NCBI GenBank assembly: GCA_024227135.1
Contig: JAAELC010000050.1
Span: 1-36,412, forward strand
Length of the DNA: 36,412 bases
Reading direction: 5' to 3'
From: Gammaproteobacteria bacterium
Lineage (GTDB): Bacteria; Pseudomonadota; Gammaproteobacteria; Chromatiales; Chromatiaceae
The notes under the pieces were generated by a model. It was not told the DNA's origin. It did not search any database and worked only from the letters and a program-made list of their open reading frames with translations. This document shows, piece after piece, positions 19,263 through 30,000 of this stretch. Position 1 is the stretch's first letter. The number at the start of each line of letters is the position of its first letter. A program made the position numbers and the translations under genes.

Positions 19263-20059
19263 TGTCCGTCTCCCTTCACAATTCTGACCTTACGGCCCGG
19301 TTTACCCTCACGGAGCAGGATCTGTTCCCCTCCGGCCAAAACCGCGATCCGCTTGATACCAGATCCCCGTAAACGCCGCGCGGTGGCTTCGGCTGCACCG
19401 TCACCATCGTCGATGAGCACAAACAGCCGTTGCCGGTCCGCCTTTCTGCGGATGGCGCGCATCCTGGAGGAATTCTGCCGCATCTCCTGGCGTCGGCGGT
19501 TTCTGTCCGGGGCCGCCCCACTGACGTCGGGCCGCACGATCACTGCCTCGGGAAACTGAGCTTTGATATCACTCAACACCTCACCGTTATCGGTACGCAG
19601 GTCCATCAAAACCACCTGACTGTTGGAAGCGACAATCCGTTGCAGGTCTTCATAAGACAGATGCCTGACTCGGGCAGGGCGCATTCCCCGGGCCTGGGTA
19701 CTGGCCTTTCCGGTGGTCTCCCAGGCCCCCATTCCGCCCTCGAGCTGTTCAGCCTGGATCCCGGAGAGGCGATTCAGCTGTTCGGTGGACTTGCGGGCTA
19801 TCTCCGGGTCAATTCCGTCTCCGTAAACCACAACCACACCCAGGGGAGGCAGTTTCTTGTGTTGCACCAGGGATGCCGGAATATTGATAGCCCCCGGTAT
19901 ATGCCCGGCTGTGTACTGGTGACGTGGGCGCACGTCGATGATCGTGGGACCGGGCTGCTCCTGCATCTGCGCCGTCAATTCCGCAACGTCCAGCCCGAAA
20001 CTGGCCTGGTTCCAGCCACCGAGCAGTATCCAGGTACTGATGATGATTCTTCGATTCAT
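19259..20059 (-). CDS. Exported tandem rhodanese-like protein lacking active-site cysteines
   Basis: 266 residues with two rhodanese-like domains behind a signal peptide (RRIIISTWILLGGWNQASFG). Domain 1 (about 23-115) has the family core IIDVRPRHQYTAGHIPGAINIP and LEGGMGAWETTG. Domain 2 (about 132-255) has VVLMDLRTDNGE and ends IAVLAGGEQILL. In rhodaneses the persulfide-forming Cys follows the VVVYC strand. Here the corresponding spots read VVVVYGDGID (Gly80) and FVLIDDGDG (about Asp217), so neither domain should carry out sulfur transfer. Between the domains is a very basic stretch (RNRRRQEMRQNSSRMRAIRR). The start ATG is 2 bp after the upstream gene's stop, and GAGG overlaps that stop. The C-terminus overlaps the next gene. 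A binding or structural role in the exported complex is an inference. Confidence 0.85.
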   Translation of the reverse strand: MNRRIIISTWILLGGWNQASFGLDVAELTAQMQEQPGPTIIDVRPRHQYTAGHIPGAINIPASLVQHKKLPPLGVVVVYGDGIDPEIARKSTEQLNRLSGIQAEQLEGGMGAWETTGKASTQARGMRPARVRHLSYEDLQRIVASNSQVVLMDLRTDNGEVLSDIKAQFPEAVIVRPDVSGAAPDRNRRRQEMRQNSSRMRAIRRKADRQRLFVLIDDGDGAAEATARRLRGSGIKRIAVLAGGEQILLREGKPGRKVRIVKGDGQ

Positions 20060-20063
20060 TTCC

Positions 20064-23000
20064 TCAATCTCCCGGTACCCAGTCTGTCACTTCCGCCTGC
20101 AATTCCAGCATGACCACACTCAGGGTCGGAATGCGGAAATCCTCGCCTGTCATAGTGTCGCCCTGCACGTTGGCTACCTGCCACTGGCCGGTCTTTGAAT
20201 TCAACACCCGCAACGCCGCCACTCGATCCGTACCCAGTTCCTGGATCATCTGGTAAGCGCTGTAATGGTCGGGGAAACAGCCAAAACTGAACACCGTCGT
20301 GCCTGCCGGCAGATTGAGCGCACCGCAACTGCCCTGCCCCAGCTCCAGAATGCGGGTATCGGCAAATTTCACCCACAAAAAGCTCCCTGCCGTCAGGTCG
20401 AAGTTATCCCCCGTCGGAGCCCCTGACCAACTGACGGTTTCAGCGATCGGCGTGGGCAGCAGACTGCTGTACCGGACGATTTCGGTCACCCCTGCCTGCT
20501 CATGCCACAACTCCAGCAGGCTGAAGGCATCTGCCTGGTAATCCACCATGCCCTGGGTCACCGCTACCGTGTTGTAGTTGTGGAACACAGGCTGAAGATC
20601 CGGCAGTGGTCCCTGCATCACGCGACGCACCCCTGTATGGGCATCAACCCACACCAGTCGCTCACCCGCCTGACTGGGCTGCTCTTTGAGTGTGCCCGAA
20701 TTGGTCAGCTGCACGCTCGCAAGGTTACCCAGATGCAGTAGCCGCAGATTGATTTTCTGCTCGCCACTGGCATCCTCTTCGTAGACCACCCAGGAACCGT
20801 TGAGACTTGGCCAGTTTTCATCTTCCGGGGTATCGGTCAACTGCACTTCCACTCCCCGGCGCAGGTTGTGACCATAAAGATCCAGCTGCAGACCCTGGCG
20901 GTTATCCGCCCAGACGACCCAGTGATCGAAAATGTCCGGATGGTACTGGCCACCGGTATTCTCTGTGATTCGCTGCACCTGTCCGGTACGTAGATCCTTC
21001 ATATAGATCTCACCAGCCCCCACGTCCCGAAAGTCCTGCCATACCACCCGCTGCCGATGGATGGATCCATCCAGCTGGTCCTGAGTCGTGGTATCCACCG
21101 CTTCGGTCTGCCCGTCGAGCAGGTTGGTTGCAAACAGCTGCCAGGGAGCATTTGGATTGGCCACCGGTTTACGTTGGAACACCACCCAGGGCCAGTCGAT
21201 CACCGGTTTCTGTTCATCGAATGCGGAGGTAGCCGTCACCGGCGCCGCCGGATCCTCCGTTGTCAGATTACGCATCCAGATATCCCAGGTACCATCGAGC
21301 TGACGATCCTGCCACACCAGATAGCGTCCATCCGTGGCTGGTCGTTCCTGATTGAGCAGCCCATCGGTCAGCTGTATCGGCGTGCCGGTGGGATCCAGCA
21401 GATTTTTGCCCCAGATGTCCCAGTTGCCGGACACCTGATCCTGCCACACAACCCATTCCCCGAAGCTGCGTGCGTGCTGCTGCACGGCGTTTCCCGGACC
21501 TGACAACAGACTGCCACCGGCCAGCATGTCACCCACCTCCACCTGCTTAATGGCAGCGGTAGTCCGCCCCAGACCGTCGGTCAAGGAGACACGTACGCTG
21601 TACCAGCCCGGCTCGACCACGACCCCGTTCTCGTCCCGGCCGTCCCAGGCGTAGTGACTCGGGGTATCATCCACCTGACCGAGATCCTCATGGCGCACAC
21701 GCTGATCGCCGGGCAATTCGTAGCCATAGTCATGATCTACGGTCCAGGAAACCGATGCTTCGCCGGGCGTACTCTCCGGACAGACATCCCCCAGCGCCCC
21801 TCGTCCGATCACTTCGACCAGGTGTTCGCCAGGTTCAAGCTGTGCCAACTCAATACTCGCCCCTGCCACCAGATTGGGTTGATAAAACGATCCATCCAGT
21901 CGGTAACAGTAAAAATCGTTACCGGTGACATTCAGACTCGCCTCGACCTGGTTCCCGGGACTTTCCGGGGTTTCGGTGACACGGATCGCTGAAGCCGAAC
22001 CCACCGTCCAGCTCACCACCAACGCCTGATCTTCCGGTGGATAATCACCGTAACCGCTTCTACCCAGTACCTCCAGCTCAACCGGACCCGAAAGCCCGTT
22101 GAGCAGCAGCGGCTCGGCCACCCCGGCCTCCCCGCTCCAGGCACCTTCATTGATCCGGTATCGATAGAAATCGACCTGTTCGCCGCCCACGTTCAAGCTG
22201 GCATCCGACTGCGCTGAGGGTGTGGAAGGAACACCTGACAATGTGGGAAAACCGTAGACCCCACGAAAGACCTCCGCAATACCATCGAGCCGCGCAGCTG
22301 TCATGATCCCCTGAAAACCCACCATCACCTGAATCGGCCGGATGGAGACTGCATCTCCCGCGATGAACAGACTGGAGCTGTCCAGGGTCAGGTTCTGTAT
22401 ACCCGGGTAGGCTTCGGACAAGACAAGCGTGGCGACCTGGTAGGACTCTGCATTGCCTGCGCTGTCCTGGGAGTAGTACTCAACGGCATATTCACCGAAA
22501 TCATCCAGACTGAACGGATAGGCCGGCAGAAAATCACCACTCCCGCCGAGCCTGTACCAGGTTCCCACCGGGCTTTCGTCCTCCACCGTGAAGAACATCT
22601 GGGTCTCCGGCAGAATATAGAATTTGCCATCCTTCTCCTGCACCGCGTTATTGAACCGGAGCACTGTTTCCGGTGCTTCAATGTCGCTGCCGGGGGGGTC
22701 ATACACTACTTCGTAGGTGTACTCACCCAGTGCCACGAAATCGAATATGTTCAGCCAGGTCAACTTGGCATTGTCCGGTTTCCGATAGCGAACGTGGGTC
22801 CAGTAGTTGTTTGGATTGAGCACTTTTCCATCGGACCGTACGATGGACTCTATTTTCAATTTCGCCTGCCCCGGATCATCGAGTCGGATAATCACCCAGT
22901 TCTCGAAATCGGCTGCCGCGCGCACCTGGGCGGTAAGAGTCTGTGGATCGTAACTCAACACTTCCACGTCGAGCAGTCGATTCACCGGCAGGGTGTTACA

Positions 23001-24059
23001 GTCGGACTCAAAGAGAGTATCGGGAATAATCTCCCGGTTCTCATCGTGGATAGTGTCCGCAAGAAAGTCCAGCAACTGGTCCCGCCCCGGCTGGTCGTTC
23101 AATACTTCATGGCTGATGAAATGGGCTTCGAGAGATTTGATCAGGGAAGTTTCATCCCCCCCCAATTCGGAGGCATGGGTATAAGAAGCCCTGAATTCGG
23201 TAAACTCCCCCGACAGGGTGGTCATCATGTCCCATGCACCCTTGCGGCACCCTCCCGGCTGAATATCCCCCAGATCCACTTTCAGGCTCGCGTAATCGGT
23301 AGGCTCGTCATCGACTCTGGAGCCGAGCAGCCGCGGGATTACCAGTACCTCCTGAAGATTCTCCACAATACGTGGCTGCTCTGAATTGATCCGCACCGAT
23401 TTTGCCGGACCATATCCGTCATTGCGCACCAGCACTCCCAGAGTGAAGGGGATGGGTGATTCCACCACGTCGGGGGTGAAGGGATCGTCCCCATCCACAT
23501 CCCGGGGCTGGAAATAGGTGATGTTGAGCTGGGGCTCGGGTTTCACGGTAATCGTGTCGGGAATCACCACCAGTATTTCAGGGGCAATCTCTTTACCATA
23601 GAGCGATCCCGCGAGCCGGGCACCGACGGAATACTGCAATCCGCTGGCGTCTTCACCGCCAGCGGAAATTTTCGGAATGATCAGCCAGGTGACCACCGCC
23701 GTTTCCCCCGGGCGTATAACACCGCTGCCGTCGATCGCCTCGATGCCGTTGAGTACCGGGGGTTGAACGAAGAACAGGTCTGACGCGTCCTCCCCGTCTA
23801 CGGCAAAATCCTCTTTACCCGTCTGGAAAGTCAGCAATGCAGAGAAGTCGGTGATGCTGGCATCCCCTTCGTTGTTGGTGATCTCCAGAGTGGCCTCGAA
23901 TGCAACCCGCTCGAGCGCCAGCTCCTGCCGGATCTCGATTTTCACATAGGAGCACAGCCCGTCGAACTGCTGGGCCGCCTGCACCCCGCTCCAGGGATAC
24001 AGCGACCAGAACAAGAGAAACAGGACAAGACCGTTCAAAGTAACACTCCGGGTGATCAT
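20064..24059 (-). CDS. Large exported beta-propeller protein with shared C-terminal module
   Basis: 1331 residues, function unknown. The start ATG at 24059 overlaps the giant gene's stop (ATGA). A signal peptide is present (GLVLFLLFWSLYPWSGVQA). Domains in order: an N-terminal NEW3/CARDB-like adhesive beta-sandwich (about 30-180); a second one (about 185-300); a mixed region with Ig-like repeats (about 390-780); a FlgD-type Ig domain near 800-845 with YAWDGRDENGVVVEPGWYSV; a TolB-like propeller (about 855-1150) made of six or seven blades of about 45 residues with the repeating pattern WVVWQD then DIW, NL and LTD; and a C-terminal module (about 1160-1331) ending FRIPTLSVVMLELQ, equivalent to that in the 590-residue protein. 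It is probably periplasmic or surface-exposed, binding partners through the propeller. It is second in a four-gene operon. Confidence 0.85.
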   Translation of the reverse strand: MITRSVTLNGLVLFLLFWSLYPWSGVQAAQQFDGLCSYVKIEIRQELALERVAFEATLEITNNEGDASITDFSALLTFQTGKEDFAVDGEDASDLFFVQPPVLNGIEAIDGSGVIRPGETAVVTWLIIPKISAGGEDASGLQYSVGARLAGSLYGKEIAPEILVVIPDTITVKPEPQLNITYFQPRDVDGDDPFTPDVVESPIPFTLGVLVRNDGYGPAKSVRINSEQPRIVENLQEVLVIPRLLGSRVDDEPTDYASLKVDLGDIQPGGCRKGAWDMMTTLSGEFTEFRASYTHASELGGDETSLIKSLEAHFISHEVLNDQPGRDQLLDFLADTIHDENREIIPDTLFESDCNTLPVNRLLDVEVLSYDPQTLTAQVRAAADFENWVIIRLDDPGQAKLKIESIVRSDGKVLNPNNYWTHVRYRKPDNAKLTWLNIFDFVALGEYTYEVVYDPPGSDIEAPETVLRFNNAVQEKDGKFYILPETQMFFTVEDESPVGTWYRLGGSGDFLPAYPFSLDDFGEYAVEYYSQDSAGNAESYQVATLVLSEAYPGIQNLTLDSSSLFIAGDAVSIRPIQVMVGFQGIMTAARLDGIAEVFRGVYGFPTLSGVPSTPSAQSDASLNVGGEQVDFYRYRINEGAWSGEAGVAEPLLLNGLSGPVELEVLGRSGYGDYPPEDQALVVSWTVGSASAIRVTETPESPGNQVEASLNVTGNDFYCYRLDGSFYQPNLVAGASIELAQLEPGEHLVEVIGRGALGDVCPESTPGEASVSWTVDHDYGYELPGDQRVRHEDLGQVDDTPSHYAWDGRDENGVVVEPGWYSVRVSLTDGLGRTTAAIKQVEVGDMLAGGSLLSGPGNAVQQHARSFGEWVVWQDQVSGNWDIWGKNLLDPTGTPIQLTDGLLNQERPATDGRYLVWQDRQLDGTWDIWMRNLTTEDPAAPVTATSAFDEQKPVIDWPWVVFQRKPVANPNAPWQLFATNLLDGQTEAVDTTTQDQLDGSIHRQRVVWQDFRDVGAGEIYMKDLRTGQVQRITENTGGQYHPDIFDHWVVWADNRQGLQLDLYGHNLRRGVEVQLTDTPEDENWPSLNGSWVVYEEDASGEQKINLRLLHLGNLASVQLTNSGTLKEQPSQAGERLVWVDAHTGVRRVMQGPLPDLQPVFHNYNTVAVTQGMVDYQADAFSLLELWHEQAGVTEIVRYSSLLPTPIAETVSWSGAPTGDNFDLTAGSFLWVKFADTRILELGQGSCGALNLPAGTTVFSFGCFPDHYSAYQMIQELGTDRVAALRVLNSKTGQWQVANVQGDTMTGEDFRIPTLSVVMLELQAEVTDWVPGD

Positions 24060-27000
24060 CTCGACTGCCCTCCACTGCGTGCCACATCGGTCCAGATATC
24101 GGACTGTTGATCGGTACCAAATAACGGGATCTCGTCAACTTCGTTGCCAAGCAGTCGCTTCAGCGGGTCCGGGATCTCATTGTCCTGCAACCAGGCACGC
24201 AATCGATCATCGACCCGCCGGGCGGTCTGACCGTTGCAGTCCTGGTAGACCAGCACATCGTTGGCGAAATAGGTTTCGTAGTCCACCACGTCGAAGTTGT
24301 AGACCTTGGTCTCCTCTGAATAACGACGGGTCGCTGTGATGACCGCCTCGGTGCCTCCGACCAGCATCAGGCGGTCGCCGACTTGAATGTCCCCCGCCAG
24401 TAACCATCGATCTCGGTTCATGGCCCAGAATCGATGTTCATCGGTGGTGGTTATCCGGCGCAGGGTCTGCTCACCCCCGATCTCACGGAAACGCAGCTCA
24501 CGCAGGTGATCGGTATCACGTACCTTGACCCGCTTCACCCGGGCATTGCCGCCGTCAAAGGTCGCAACCATGTCCCCGGGAAGTACCGATTCGATGGCTT
24601 GTCGTGAACCGTCAGCCATCAGGATCGGGGTACCGGCGGCAAAGCAACCATCCCGCTCGTAAGCCGTACCGATCCTCGGCCCGCAGAAAGCACAGAAGCC
24701 AGAACCGCCACCACCGCCGAACGAGCTGAAGAAGCCCCCACCGCCACCGCCACCACCGGTGCTGCCTCCACTTGGGCCACCGCTGCCGGCACGGGCCGCA
24801 ACCGCACGGAGTGCACAACCGATGGCCTTACCGATCTTCCACGCCTTGTCGATTTTTTCGAAAGCCGCGCAGAACGCGGCCACATGGGGAATGAGCTTCA
24901 AGCCACCGGCTACGGCACCGCAGAACTTGTCCGCGAGTTTCTTCGCTGCGTACCCGCCGATCTTGCTGGCCACGGAACCGTCTGCCGGTGGAGACAGGGC
25001 GTCACCCAGGCCCTCCTTGCAAAGATCCTCGATAATGTCGCAGACATTGAAATTGTCGTCGAACTCGAAAGCGGTCGTGCCATAGATGGGCACCAGCCGA
25101 TCACCGTATGCCGATTTGGTCCAGCCTACGATCTTGACGATCACCAGCTTGATCTTAATCGGGGTTTTGTGACAATCCGTTACATCGTCGTAAAAGTCCT
25201 TGGCATCGGAGGCCAATCCCGCAGGGGGAACCGCGACACCATCCAAATCTCCGGATAGAGTGCTGGGGATCCCCGCGATCAAACCACCAGACAGGTCATT
25301 GGTGGTTACCGCGCTACCGGTTCCAGGCAACTGGCTGAAATCCGCAGTACCCCGATAGGTAAACTTGAAGGGGACTTCGATGGTTTCCAAAGGAGCCAGC
25401 CTGGGGATATAGGTGACCAGGGGTTCCCAGCGAGCTTCTCCGGAGTCGGCCGGGGTGAGCCTGACGTCATCGAGGGCCTTCAATCCATAGTTACTCACCC
25501 TGACGATATGGGTCTCTTCGTAACCCGGTTCCAACCAGTAACCGTTGATCAACGGCGGATCGACCACCAGCACCGGCATGGGCAGATGGGTGTCGAACTG
25601 CTGTTCGATTTTTATCTCGTAGCGATCGGTCAAAGGCACCGGTACCACCGTGAAGTTGATGGTGACCAGGTTTCGGGTTAGCTCCGGGTCTACCAGTACC
25701 GTCTGGTCAGGCAGTACCGAAACAGTCCCTGCCTCGGTCCCGTGACCGGCGGCACTGACCTGCCAGGACCAGTTACCTACCTGAAGACCCTCGATCAGAA
25801 CCTCACCATCTTCATTGGTGACCACCGGTGTGATCTCTTCCCGGATAGTGTCATTCTTCATCCGGATTTTTGCGTCGGCGACCAACTGGCCGAGAAAGTT
25901 ATGTACGACAAACTGTACCGAACCCTGCTCGGATGACGTGATCAACGTATATACATTCAGTTCCAGCACCTGGGAGGTATTGCTTCCGGTTATCAGAAAA
26001 CTGTCGTCCACGTATCCGAAAGCCACATCGGCAGGTGGTGCGATCACTACATCGAAGGTGGCTTCGGCACCCACGGGTAACGTACCCAGTTCCACCTCAC
26101 CGGCCGAATTCAACGGTCGATTGGTGGTGATCCAGTTCAGGGTCTGAGGCAATGTCACGCGCGCATCAACCAGATCTCTCAAGCCGTTGTTCTTGAGGGT
26201 CACAGGCACGGTGCGTATGCTGCCCCGGTTTACGCTCTGATCCACATAACCCACGTCGGGCGAGCTGACAATCAACACCGGGACCGCTTCCGTCAGGGAA
26301 GCGGTACCTTGAAACGTACCCACGGCACCGTTTCCAGAAAGCACCCGGTACTCCAGATTTACGTCATCGGGCGCATCGATCGCTGCCGACATGGACAGGG
26401 TAATATCAGCACTGGCGCCAGGGGCTACGGTGAAGCCCGCCGGGAAGGTCACGGTACCGGTAACGGTGGGTTCGTCCACCTCGTTGTTATCGCCATCGAT
26501 GGTGAAAGCCCTGAACTCGTAGGAGAAATCGCTGAGAGGAAACTTGCCCGGATTCCTCACGCTGAGGGCAAACTCCAGAGTATCGTTCTTGGCCGACCGG
26601 ATACTTCCATACTCCGGTGACAGATAGAGCCTGAAGAAACCGAATCGTGCCTGTTCGATCACATCGAACACCGCCGGATGGGCCGCCCAGACGATGAACT
26701 CACCGCTCAGGCCGGGCGTGGGTTTGTACACGTGGGTGTAGTTCCCTGACTCATCGGTGGTGATACGCTCAAACCATTTGAAACCATCGAGGTAGAAACC
26801 CACCTTCAGATCGGTATTCGCCAGAGGATCACCGGTAAGACGGTCGATGGCCTGTCCGGTGATCACCACCGAGTCGTTGTTTGCATAGGCAGGTTTGTCC
26901 GACTGCGCCGATCCGTAGTAAGCAGTCAGACTGACACTGGATTGCAGTGCGCCTTTGAGCCCGGTGCTGGAGTTCTCGCCCGTACCAAAAATGCCGCTGT

Positions 27001-30000
27001 TGAACTTCTCCACTTCAGCCACGAAGCTGATCAGATCGTTCTCCTGCAGGCTGATCGGCACCAGTATTTCCACATCCAGACAGTAGTCGGTGCCCGGCTC
27101 GATGTTGACATGACCATTGCCGGCAGCATCGAACAGCACAGCTTCGGGACTGCCCTCGTAGGCAGTCCGGCCAATTTCCAGCCCGGCGTCATTGAACAGG
27201 GCCAGCTGAACGTCCCCGGGTGCCGCACCGAATTCCCGGGTAACCACCACACTGATATCCGAATAGCCATAGTTATTGATGCAGACCTGCACCGTACTGA
27301 TACCACCGGCAAGGGACGCATTCAGGGTGGTCAGATTCAGCGGAGATGGCGTGACTTCAAAATCCTCCAACAGCTGATCCTGCTCGTAGAAAACCCTGGA
27401 TCCATCGGCGTTCTCTTGAACGACCCGGCTCTCGACCAGCCATGCTTCGCTGGATGCACCGGAAGGTACGGCCAGGGTACCGCCGTAGGAGGTGCCCGGC
27501 TCGACCTGAATACCCATCTCCTGGTCGATGCTGTACTGCAGCTCATCATTCTGGCTGACATCCAGCCCGAGACGGCTGAAGGTAAGGGGTTCGGTGGTCG
27601 CGTTGTTGGTGATCTCCAACCCCAGATTATTGAAATAGCTGGTCAGCAAAGGCTGCGAGACGCCATCCCCGTCGGGATTGGAAATCACCTCGATAGCCAA
27701 TGGCAATAATTTCAGGCTCCGGACCGGACCCTCGTCACCTTCCCCATTGAGTGCACTGACCCCATACTCGACCGTGGAACTGCCCGCAAACAGATCATCG
27801 ATGTACCGAGTCTCGGTTTTCGGGGCTGTATTGAGTTTCACACCGCCACGATAAACGTTGTAACCGATGACCGACCCATCGTTGCTGGTCCAGACCAGCA
27901 ACGGCACTTCACCTTGCTTGAAGTAGGCCTGCAGGTCCGTCACCGCACCCACGAGCAGATTCTGTACCAACGGGGCGGTCAGCGACTCGTTCCCCACCTG
28001 ATCCAGAGACCCTATGGTGTAACTGTAGCTGCCGCCGGTGGCCGGATAATCCAGGACCGACACCTGGGCACTGCTGTCATGGATCGTGCGCACCAATACC
28101 CCGTCCCGGTAAAGCCTGTAGTAGGCGGGCATTTCGCCGCTGCCGGGACGGTCCCATTGAATCTGCACACCGGTCGCCTGCAACGCGATGGCAGGGTTAG
28201 CCGGTGCCGAAGGTGCCACCCGATCGGAGGCTGCCGGTCTCAGTATGGAAAGCGGGCTTTCCGCACCGAGACGGTCGGTAGCCACCCCATAGCAATAGAC
28301 GCCATCGGTATCGGGCAAGTCCAGGTGAGCCAAAATGGTCAGATCCGTTGCCACCAGTACATCCGGTGTGACGGAACAATCGCTGTTACTGCGATAGACC
28401 CGATAGGTTTCCGCTTTATCCACGGCCCCCCAGTTCAACAGCACTTCACCACCCGGCCTGGATTCCACATTGAAGTCCATGGGTGCATCGGTCGCCTGAG
28501 GCACAGCGGTATTGAAGACCTCGAGTTCACCACCGGAAATGAGTCGGGTTCCGATATTGCCCAGGGAATCGCTGGCAGAGAATATAAACTGGCCGATCCC
28601 CACACCCATGGTGTTATTCAGGGTAAGGATGCCATTCCAGGTGGCACCGTTTCCAAGCAGTGGAACCTGTACCTCTATCCCCTCTGGAGGCTGGAAGCGC
28701 AGTGAGGGTATGACACCGTCACCGGCGGGTTCATCGAGATTGAGAGTTACATTCACTGCGACGTCGGACAGTACCTGTACCGGCTCGACGGCATCGGTGG
28801 TCAGGGTGGCAGCAGGCCCTGCGGTATCAATGACCAGATCGGGGGCAGCAGGGGCTCCCACGTAACTGTTGCCCGACAGATCGCTGCCCGAAACCGAAAA
28901 CAGGGCCGTTCCGGAAACTGTTTCCGGAGTGATCTCAAACACGCCGCTGTAGTGCAGGTCATCCACCCGGCTCATGGCCACGGCTACCGGCACTCTGCCG
29001 CCGGCTGGCGTTACGGTGACTCCTGGTACGCTACTCAGGGGTTCTGAGCTTTCCAGGTCGATGGTCAGATCCCCCACACCGGCCGGCGACGCGGTACCGA
29101 AGGTCAGACTGAACACCGGTGGGGTACCGTCGAACGATTGTCCGAGCACATTGGAGAGCCCGCTGGCATTACCCGCATCATCTTCACCCACCACCGCGTA
29201 GTAGTAAGTACCATCAGCCAGAAACCTGTCCGAATAGGTCAGCTGGGTCAGCTGATCCACGATCGGAGCGGCGTTTTGTGGATCCGAAAAAGGTACCGTC
29301 GAACGGTAGAGACGGTACCGGGTGGGCGGCTCTCCGGTATCGGCCTGCCGCCACCTCACGTAGATACCCTCACCCTGAATCACCACAGGGGTTTCCAGTA
29401 CCGGAGCCGAAGGTGGACCGGAATCTCTGAGCACCGAGAAGGTATTGGAGCTGGCACTCTGCCCGATGCTGTCCACTGCATTGGCGATAAACCGGTTTTC
29501 ACCCTCGCTCAGGGCGAGCCCGTCGAAAGCAAACAACCCATCCGCTGCCGGCATCACAGTGCCGACGACGAATCCGTTGCGACGCAACTGCATCTGGATG
29601 AAGGGCTCGGAACTCCCGCTCACGGTAATCGTATCGTCGGGAATCGGTTGGTCCTGGGGAGGATTGGTGATGACCGGCGGCGGAGGTGCAACCACTGCCA
29701 GGGTGACATTGTGTTCCCGTGTCCCGATACGTCCCGCGGTATCCCGTGCCAGTAGTTTCACCCGGTGGATACCGTTGCCGGCCTCCCGCACGTCCCAGCG
29801 ATAGTTCAAGTCCAGACTGCTCGGGGGGGCGCTGGCAATCAACTCATCGTCCAGGTGAAACTCCAGGGAACTCAGACCAAGCACGGAATGCGCCTGACCC
29901 GTCACATCTATTGGCCGGGTAATCACCTGCCCATCGGCCAGGCTGAATAACTCGACCACCGGGCCATCGGTGATGTAGTTCAGATCAAGGTGAATAACTG

